From positions 1 to 9,977 of the forward strand of contig JAJRVB010000271.1 in NCBI GenBank assembly GCA_024277515.1: 9,977 bases of DNA. The letters run 5' to 3'. Of the stretch, positions 1 through 5,030 are shown in pieces. Below the pieces are notes generated by a model. That model worked only from the letters and a program-made list of their open reading frames with translations. It did no database searches and was not told the DNA's origin. The DNA comes from Nitrospirota bacterium. Its GTDB lineage: Bacteria > Nitrospirota > Thermodesulfovibrionia > UBA6902. Each line of letters starts with the position of its first letter. Position 1 is the stretch's first letter. A program made the translations under genes and the position numbers.

Positions 1-1
1 G

Positions 2-589
2 CGGGCGACCGAGGGCGCGATCGAAGACATGAAAATCAACCGGGATACCCTCGATGTAGAGATACGGATTATTGGTGAGACCTCCCGTCCCGTGGGTATA
101 TGCGGTTCCGGAATGATAGATGCGATAGCCGAGCTGTTTCTCACAGGCATTCTTGATCAGAAAGGGAGACTGCAAAAGCATGTTTCAGACAGGGTGCAGG
201 AGGGAGAAGACGGCCTGGAGTTTGTGGTCCATTACGGTGATGAAAAAGATATTGTCCTTACCGAACCTGACATCGAGAACATCGTCAGGGCAAAGGCGGC
301 CATCTACGCGGGGTTTGCAACACTTCTCAATGAAGTGGGCTTCACATTTGATGACGTGCAGAAGATATACATAGCAGGGGGCTTTGGAAAGTTTCTGGAT
401 ATAGAAAAGGCGATGATCCTTGGACTGCTTCCCGAGATGCCGAAGGAAAAATTTCAATATATGGGGAATACCTCTGTGATCGGCTCCTACCTCTGCATGC
501 TCTCGAAGAAGCTGCGCAATGAGGCAGAGGCGATAGCAAAAGAAATGACATATATCGAGCTTTCCGTATCCAGGTCATTTATGGATTAA
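2..589 (+). CDS. RACo-like corrinoid-protein activator, C-terminal part (ASKHA domain); 5' end outside window, 3' end cut by in-frame TAA
   Basis: The frame is open from the first bases of the window, so this is the 3' part of a longer gene; the ATG at 29 is internal. The visible residues include the glycine-rich block VGICGSGMIDAIAEL, followed by AAIYAGFATLLNEVGF and IYIAGGFGKFLDIEKA. This is the pattern of the C-terminal ASKHA (actin-like ATPase) half of RACo-type proteins, usually annotated as ASKHA-domain or DUF4445 proteins. Known family role: an N-terminal 2Fe-2S ferredoxin domain and the ASKHA domain together use ATP to reductively reactivate the Co(II) corrinoid of methyl-transferring proteins. 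Only the ASKHA part can be seen here. The protein ends FMD-stop at 587-589, whereas the family normally continues with a short conserved tail, and that tail is encoded in the same frame directly after the stop. Family assignment is confident; the corrinoid partner is unknown because the upstream genes are not visible. Confidence 0.85.
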   Translation, partial: RATEGAIEDMKINRDTLDVEIRIIGETSRPVGICGSGMIDAIAELFLTGILDQKGRLQKHVSDRVQEGEDGLEFVVHYGDEKDIVLTEPDIENIVRAKAAIYAGFATLLNEVGFTFDDVQKIYIAGGFGKFLDIEKAMILGLLPEMPKEKFQYMGNTSVIGSYLCMLSKKLRNEAEAIAKEMTYIELSVSRSFMD

Positions 590-664
590 TATGTCTCAGG
601 ACTGTTTATCCCGCATACGAATATTGATGCCTTCCCCGGAGTAAAAAAAATGCTCGCGAAATAG
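587..664 (+). other. In-frame continuation of the RACo-like gene beyond the TAA (detached C-terminal tail)
   Basis: Reading straight through the TAA at 587-589 in the same frame gives 24 more codons to a TAG at 662-664. They begin YVSGLFIPHT and include FPGV. From memory, RACo-type proteins end with a segment of the form FMDEY...LFxPHT...FP, so this matches the expected tail. One base change (for example GAA or AAA to TAA) would create the stop. Possible explanations are a real nonsense mutation leaving a protein about 25 residues short, a sequencing or assembly error, or readthrough. There is no separate start or ribosome binding site for the tail. Confidence 0.75.
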
Positions 665-686
665 CACTGCCTGCAGACCTCATTAA

Positions 687-716
687 TTGAGACGCATTGT
701 AAATATCAAATACAAT
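687..716 (+). promoter_or_regulatory. Sigma-70-like promoter for the phosphatase-superfamily gene
   Basis: TTGAGA at 687-692 and TACAAT at 711-716 are separated by 18 bases. Each hexamer has one or two departures from consensus. The predicted start near 723 gives a leader of about 27 bases containing AAGGAG at 735-740, ten bases before the ATG at 750. The call rests on pattern only. Confidence 0.5.
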
Positions 717-749
717 TTATTAGTGAAATATAAAAAGGAGTAACAACAC

Positions 750-2639
750 ATGACCGACGAAAATTCTGTAACACTCACTGGAAATCCGAAATACCGCAGG
801 GTCATCCTTCTCGGGATGGACGGACTGGATCCCGGGATATTGTCTTCGATGATGGAACAGGGGCAGCTGCCCGGTTTTGCCAGGCTCAGCCGGATGGGCG
901 GCTTTTCATCCATGGCAACGAGCAACCCGGCACAGAGCCCGGTTGCCTGGGCATCCATTGCCACCGGAAGCAACCCCGGCAAGCATGGTATCTTTGATTT
1001 TCTCGGACGGAGGGTTTCGGATTATATGCCCGAGCTGGCGATCCTGAGGGTAAATCCCAAGAATGTATTTGGAAAAAGAGAGGCGATGTTTCTGCCGGTA
1101 ATGCAGGCAAACGCCTTCTGGGACTATACCTCAGCCAATGATATTCCATCCACTATCCTGAAATGGCCGATGACATTTCAGCCGAAGCAGAACCAGGCCA
1201 GGCTGTATTCCGGGCTCGGCGTGCCCGATATCAAAGGCGGCCTCGGAAGATATGCATTTTATACGACAAGGGACATTTCAAAAAATGAAGAAGGCAGTGA
1301 AAAGGTAATAAAAGTAAATATAGCCGGAGATAGTATCAAGACATTTATTTCAGGACCCAATGTAGCTAAACTGAGGACAAGGGAAGCGGCAAAGGTCGAA
1401 CTGAACATCCGCCTGTCAGGCAATTCCGCGATAGAGCTGAATCTGGACTCAAAGAACATCAGGCTCTCAAAGGGTGAGTGGAGCGAGTGGATAGAAGTAA
1501 AGTTTAAACTCGGACTGATGAAAACCGCTTCCGGCATTGTCAAGTTTTATTTGAGTAATATCCATCCCGAATTTGAATTATATATGACACCGGTCCAGAT
1601 CAACCCGAAAGACCCTGCCTTTGTCATATCGAGCCCGGACAGGTATGTACAGGAACTGGCAGATGCAACAGGGCTTTTCTATACGCTCGGCATGCCTGAA
1701 GATACAAAGGCGGTTGAAGAAGGCAGGACTGATGAAGACGCCTTCATAGCGATGTGTGATGAAATTATTGACGAGCAGGAGAAGATGCTCTGGTATGAAC
1801 TGGATAAATTTGAAGAGGGACTGTTCGCATCCGCTTTCTTTTCTACAGACAGGATCCAGCATATCTTCTGGGCCACGAGGGACACAAAGCACCCCCTGTA
1901 CAACAAGGCCTATGCTGATAAATACGGGCATGTGATCGATGACTATTACCGGAAAATGGACAGGATCCTTGGCGAGGTGATGGAAAAAGTTGATGACAAC
2001 ACGGCATTTATGGTCTTTTCGGATCATGGTTTTTCCACATTCAGGCGTACAGTCCACCTTAATTCGTGGCTGGCTGAAAATGGCTTTATGACATTGACAA
2101 AAAAGATCACAAAGGATGACAAGGACGGCGGAGGGCTCTTTCAGTATGTGGACTGGAAGAAGACACAGGCCTTTGCCCTCGGTTTTGGAAGCATCTATCT
2201 GAATATAAAAGGCAGGGAAAGACATGGTATCGTGGGTGACGGGACAGATGCGGCTAATATATCCCATGCCATCAGGGAAAAACTTTCAAAACTGACTGAC
2301 CCGTCAGACGGACAGCCTGCAATCAGGGACGTATACGAAAAAAACAATATATATTCAGGCGGTCAAATCAATAATTCTCCGGTCCTGGTTGTGGGATTTG
2401 AAGACGGCTTCAGGGGGTCTTGGCAAACAGCAATCGGGGGCGCGCCGGCAGAATTAATGGAGGACAATCTGAAAAAATGGAGCGGTGATCATATTGTAGA
2501 TCCTTCGATCGTACCCGGCATATTACTGACCAACTTTAAGACCGGCAGTGAGACCCCGGGTCTAATGGATATTGCCCCTACGGTCCTTTCCTGTTTTGGA
2601 ATGTCTGTTGACGGGATGGATGGAAAAACGCTGCTTTAG
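750..2639 (+). CDS. Alkaline phosphatase superfamily protein (type I phosphodiesterase / nucleotide pyrophosphatase-like)
   Basis: This 629-residue protein has the scattered metal-binding signature of the alkaline phosphatase superfamily. It shows D24 in LLGMDGLDPG, a probable nucleophile S63 in the SPVAW segment followed by ATGSNPGKHGIFDF, D367 and H371 in STDRIQH, D425-H426 in FSDHGF, and H581 in SGDHIVDP near the C-terminus. It closes with MDIAPTVLSCFG, also typical. Such enzymes use two metal ions to hydrolyse phosphate mono- or diesters, or to transfer phospho groups. Residues of about 180-290 are rich in beta-strand-like segments and interrupt the catalytic core, as in many bacterial homologues. 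No signal peptide or membrane segment is visible; residues 18-23 are the first core strand. It is therefore probably cytoplasmic. The start is fixed by AAGGAG at 735-740. The substrate cannot be read from sequence; an inositol- or nucleotide-phosphate ester is only a guess from context. Confidence 0.88.
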   Translation: MTDENSVTLTGNPKYRRVILLGMDGLDPGILSSMMEQGQLPGFARLSRMGGFSSMATSNPAQSPVAWASIATGSNPGKHGIFDFLGRRVSDYMPELAILRVNPKNVFGKREAMFLPVMQANAFWDYTSANDIPSTILKWPMTFQPKQNQARLYSGLGVPDIKGGLGRYAFYTTRDISKNEEGSEKVIKVNIAGDSIKTFISGPNVAKLRTREAAKVELNIRLSGNSAIELNLDSKNIRLSKGEWSEWIEVKFKLGLMKTASGIVKFYLSNIHPEFELYMTPVQINPKDPAFVISSPDRYVQELADATGLFYTLGMPEDTKAVEEGRTDEDAFIAMCDEIIDEQEKMLWYELDKFEEGLFASAFFSTDRIQHIFWATRDTKHPLYNKAYADKYGHVIDDYYRKMDRILGEVMEKVDDNTAFMVFSDHGFSTFRRTVHLNSWLAENGFMTLTKKITKDDKDGGGLFQYVDWKKTQAFALGFGSIYLNIKGRERHGIVGDGTDAANISHAIREKLSKLTDPSDGQPAIRDVYEKNNIYSGGQINNSPVLVVGFEDGFRGSWQTAIGGAPAELMEDNLKKWSGDHIVDPSIVPGILLTNFKTGSETPGLMDIAPTVLSCFGMSVDGMDGKTLL

Positions 2640-2646
2640 CTGAATC

Positions 2647-2862
2647 TTAACATGTGATGGACTTGTGGTCATTATTGGTTGTGGAAGGGGTATTGCGCCC
2701 ATTTCCATTACCATTTTTGTAGATATCACAAATTTCATAATTCTTACTGCATAAATAGACAGCCCTCTCTATGTCCTGACTGCTCATTTTTACACAATAA
2801 CACTCATCATACGGGTCCTGAAGATGCGGGCAGAGTCTCTTTTTAGTCACTATTTTTAGCAT
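2647..2862 (-). CDS. Small cysteine-rich protein, predicted sigma-54-dependent target
   Basis: This 71-residue protein has cysteines at 11, 21, 23, 38, 45 and 71. The core contains CPHLQDPYDECYC and YLCSKNYEICDIYK, spaced C-x9-C-x-C-x14-C-x6-C, with His13 next to the first cysteine. The last 22 residues are Asn/Gly/Thr-rich and look disordered. I chose the ATG at 2862 over upstream GTG/ATG codons at 2877 and 2874 because GAGGAG lies immediately before it, with a short spacer, and because it leaves a 27-base leader from the predicted sigma-54 start. No signal peptide or membrane helix is seen. The cysteine pattern suggests metal or Fe-S binding, or redox chemistry, which is inference. The gene converges on the phosphatase-superfamily gene with 7 bases between stop codons. 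It lies downstream of, and in the same direction as, the kinase/regulator pair. I do not recognise a named family. The promoter and ribosome site argue that it is real. Confidence 0.78.
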   Translation of the reverse strand: MLKIVTKKRLCPHLQDPYDECYCVKMSSQDIERAVYLCSKNYEICDIYKNGNGNGRNTPSTTNNDHKSITC

Positions 2863-2880
2863 TAATCTCCTCATCACATT

Positions 2881-2894
2881 TTAGTTATGACTAA
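2881..2894. repeat. Short inverted repeat at the predicted sigma-54 transcription start
   Basis: TTAGT-TATG-ACTAA is a perfect 5-base inverted repeat with a 4-base centre. It spans about -5 to +9 relative to the start predicted from the -24/-12 promoter. It could be a repressor site or a weak 5' hairpin, but its short length allows chance. Confidence 0.3.
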
Positions 2895-2898
2895 TAAT

Positions 2899-2915
2899 TT
2901 GCAAGTTATATGCCA
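2899..2915 (-). promoter_or_regulatory. Sigma-54 (-24/-12) promoter for the small cysteine-rich gene
   Basis: On the minus strand the sequence reads TGGCATATAACTTGCAA. It fits the sigma-54 consensus TGGCAYRN4TTGCW at every defined position, with GG and GC correctly spaced. A C precedes it, as the extended consensus prefers. The predicted start is near 2889, giving a 27-base leader with GAGGAG before the ATG at 2862. The neighbouring regulator gene encodes an AAA+ activator of exactly the type this promoter needs. Confidence 0.82.
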
Positions 2916-3012
2916 GCAGGGCAGGAAAACTTCAGAATTATTATTCGCTTTTAAATCATGTAGTTATGCAACAGGAGGGGCTTTTCCTGAAATGCATTCC
3001 GCTCTTTTCATA

Positions 3013-3058
3013 TAGTGTCGCACAGAGACATAGTGTCACACACCTGTGCCATGTCGCA
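3013..3058. promoter_or_regulatory. Candidate enhancer: three TGTC(G/A)CA boxes at 18-base spacing
   Basis: TGTCGCA at 3016, TGTCACA at 3034 and TGTCGCA at 3052 begin exactly 18 bases apart. The first two lie in nearly identical 12-base blocks, TAGTGTCGCACA and TAGTGTCACACA. The stretch also holds the dyads TGTC-N7-GACA (3016-3030) and GACA-TAG-TGTC (3027-3037). It sits about 127-169 bases upstream of the predicted sigma-54 start, the usual distance for binding sites of NtrC-family activators. The encoded regulator is the natural candidate ligand, but binding is inferred. Confidence 0.55.
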
Positions 3059-3185
3059 GTTCAAGGCCATTTCGAGTCAATAAAGGTCTCACCTTTTTTT
3101 GTTTATGCAGGATAAAAAATCAGTAAAGCGGAAAGGGGGTATGCCTGTAACCATTCAGTCCTGGGTAATAACAGCAAGGCAACAC

Positions 3186-3278
3186 AAGATCAAATATTAA
3201 ACATAAAAGATCAAAATTATGGAAGTTCTTATAATATAAAAACATTTTCCTTAACTTTGATCTTTGGTCTTTGATTTT
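3186..3278. repeat. AAGATCAAA repeat cluster forming an imperfect 17-base inverted repeat
   Basis: AAGATCAAA occurs at 3186-3194 and again within AAAAGATCAAAA at 3205-3216. The inverse TTTGATCTTT is at 3256-3265, with a near copy CTTTGATTTT at 3269-3278. The arms 3206-3222 and 3249-3265 pair over 17 bases with two mismatches around a 26-base loop. On the minus strand this hairpin follows the regulator stop by about 60 bases, so it may end or protect that transcript. It may also be a degenerate low-complexity intergenic repeat. It lacks the clean T-run of a classical terminator. Confidence 0.5.
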
Positions 3279-3326
3279 TTCATTTTTATGTCCATATGAT
3301 ACCCGTAACTGAATGCTTACGTATGC

Positions 3327-5030
3327 CTAAGAATTGTCCTTTAATATACTGTGCTCTTTGATCTTTCTGTAGATAGAGCGGCGGCTGATCCCAAGGATAG
3401 ACGCCGCTTTTGTCTTGTTCCACGCTGCCTTTTCAAGGGCATCACGGATTGTCTGGGGGTCATCAATGTCCCCGTTCACGGGAATGGCGGATTCATTTAC
3501 CGGTAATACCTTCATTTCAGGAGGGATCTGCTCAACAGAAATAACAGGCTGTTTGCTCAGGATAAAGGCATGTTCCAATGCATGCTCGAGTTCCCTGATA
3601 TTGCCCGGCCACGAATATTCCATAAACATTTTTTCAACCTCTCTGGATATGGAGGTAATGTCCTTGCCGAACTTGGTATTAAATTTCCTGATAAAAAAAC
3701 TTACAAGAAGAGGGATGTCATCACGCCGGTCCCGGAGGGGAGGCAATACGATTTTCATAACATTCAGGCGATAATAGAGGTCTTCACGGAATTCCCCGGC
3801 CTTCACCTTTTCAGCAAGGTCCTGATTTGATGCCGCTACTACCCTCACATCCACCTTCATGGTCGTTGAATCTCCCACACGCTCAAACTCTTTTTGTTCC
3901 AGCACACGGAGCAGCTCTACCTGGATCTTCGGAGATATATCAGCAATCTCATCCAGGAAGATAGTCCCCCCGTCAGCTACCTGAAAGCGTCCCACCTTGT
4001 CCCTGATCGCACCGGTAAAAGAACCCCTGACATGACCAAACAGTTCACTTTCAAGCAGGTTCTCCGACAGGGCCGAGCAGTTCACCTTCACCATGGCCTT
4101 ACCGCTCCGGCTGCCCCTGTAATGCAGGGCCTCTGCAACCAGTTCCTTGCCGGTCCCGCTCTCACCCGAGATCAGTACGGTCGTTTCCACATCAGACAGC
4201 AGGTCTATAAGGGAATAAATTTCCTGCATTGCTCCGCTTTTCCCTACCATGCGGTGGGACTGCTGACGTTCGTTAAGCTCCCGTTCCAGGCCGGTCAGCC
4301 GGGTCTCATCCTTCACCACCATGACAGCGCCCGAAAACTCCCCCTGACTGTCTATGAGCGGTGATGTGGATAATGCCACCACCTGCTCCTTCCTGTTCTT
4401 TAACCGGCACTCGATATGACTTGATTCAGCGGGCTTCTTTGTATTTACGGTTTCCATGAGCGCTTCAAGGCATTTTCCCCTGCAGCCGTCATGCAAAAAA
4501 CTGAATCCCTTGCCTATGGAATCACGGGTAAACCCGCATATGTTTTTTGCCGCTTCGTTTATTTCAAGTAAGACCATGTCCTTGTCTACAGTTATGATCG
4601 CGTCTTTCACGCTCCTGAATATGGCCTCAAGATTTGTCCGGTATTTTTCCTTTTCATCAATCACCGCTTTATGCTGCAGCGCAACATCAATCGCATGAAA
4701 GAGGGCGTCCTTCTGTATGGGTTTTGGCAGGTAATCAAAGGCCCCGAGCCGGACCGCTTCAGATGCCGTATCAATATTGGGATAACCGGTAATCATGATC
4801 ACGGGGCAATTCAGTTTTCTCGCCTTTATCTCGCGGAGGACATCCATACCGGTCTTCCCCTTCAGAATAATGTCGGCAAATACAATATCAAATAAATCTT
4901 TTGATATGCAGTCGATCGCTTCATCAAAGTCCTTGGCGGTCTCTACCTCATAGTTACCGGAAGACAGAAATTTCTTAAAGGTAAACCTTATGCCTTCTTC
5001 ATCATCAATGATTAATATTTTTGCACTCAT
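3327..5030 (-). CDS. Sigma-54-dependent response regulator (REC-PAS-AAA+-Fis HTH), NtrC family
   Basis: The 567-residue protein begins with a receiver domain (about 3-120) bearing D9-D10, phosphoacceptor D53, T81 and K103. A PAS domain follows (about 130-245) with a C183-x3-C187 pair. Next is the sigma-54-interacting AAA+ domain (about 262-500), with Walker A GESGTGKE at 289-296, loop-1 motif GSFTGA at 336-341, Walker B TIFLDE ending at 361, the arginine-containing REDLYYRLNV at 415-424, and WPGNIREL at 474-481. A Fis-type helix-turn-helix lies at about 525-562. Such proteins use ATP to remodel closed sigma-54 polymerase from upstream enhancer sites once phosphorylated. Loop-1 has Ser in place of the usual Ala. 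The ATG overlaps the kinase stop in ATGA, indicating co-translation. The predicted enhancer and sigma-54 promoter next downstream suggest its main target is the small cysteine-rich gene. Confidence 0.95.
   Translation of the reverse strand: MSAKILIIDDEEGIRFTFKKFLSSGNYEVETAKDFDEAIDCISKDLFDIVFADIILKGKTGMDVLREIKARKLNCPVIMITGYPNIDTASEAVRLGAFDYLPKPIQKDALFHAIDVALQHKAVIDEKEKYRTNLEAIFRSVKDAIITVDKDMVLLEINEAAKNICGFTRDSIGKGFSFLHDGCRGKCLEALMETVNTKKPAESSHIECRLKNRKEQVVALSTSPLIDSQGEFSGAVMVVKDETRLTGLERELNERQQSHRMVGKSGAMQEIYSLIDLLSDVETTVLISGESGTGKELVAEALHYRGSRSGKAMVKVNCSALSENLLESELFGHVRGSFTGAIRDKVGRFQVADGGTIFLDEIADISPKIQVELLRVLEQKEFERVGDSTTMKVDVRVVAASNQDLAEKVKAGEFREDLYYRLNVMKIVLPPLRDRRDDIPLLVSFFIRKFNTKFGKDITSISREVEKMFMEYSWPGNIRELEHALEHAFILSKQPVISVEQIPPEMKVLPVNESAIPVNGDIDDPQTIRDALEKAAWNKTKAASILGISRRSIYRKIKEHSILKDNS

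Larger units (their letters stand above)
2863..3326. other. 464-base gene-free regulatory region between the response regulator and its likely target
   Basis: No credible coding frame is present. From left to right it holds the leader and sigma-54 promoter of the small gene, the three-box candidate enhancer, a small hairpin with T-run (AAAGGT-CTC-ACCTTT, then Ts, 3082-3100, plus-strand sense), and an AT-rich region with AAGATCAAA repeats next to the end of the regulator gene. The T-run hairpin does not follow any plus-strand gene closely, so its role is unclear. Confidence 0.6.

Noticed and set aside
1578..2267. 229-codon open frame on the minus strand
   Set aside because: It lies wholly inside the phosphatase-superfamily gene, whose metal-binding motifs cover the same bases. 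Its own translation is rich in His, Cys and Pro, with no recognisable domain.
2863..2877. Upstream GTG (2877) and ATG (2874) as starts of the small cysteine-rich gene
   Set aside because: They would place the ribosome site GAGGAG inside the coding region and have no good site of their own. The ATG at 2862 follows GAGGAG directly.
3035..3053. Second TGGCAC motif on the minus strand as another sigma-54 promoter
   Set aside because: TGGCAC is present, but the position of the -12 element reads TGTGA instead of TTGCA, and it falls inside the repeat array.
3894..4364. 156-codon open frame on the plus strand
   Set aside because: It is antisense to the AAA+ domain of the response regulator, with no ribosome site and a composition typical of a shadow frame.
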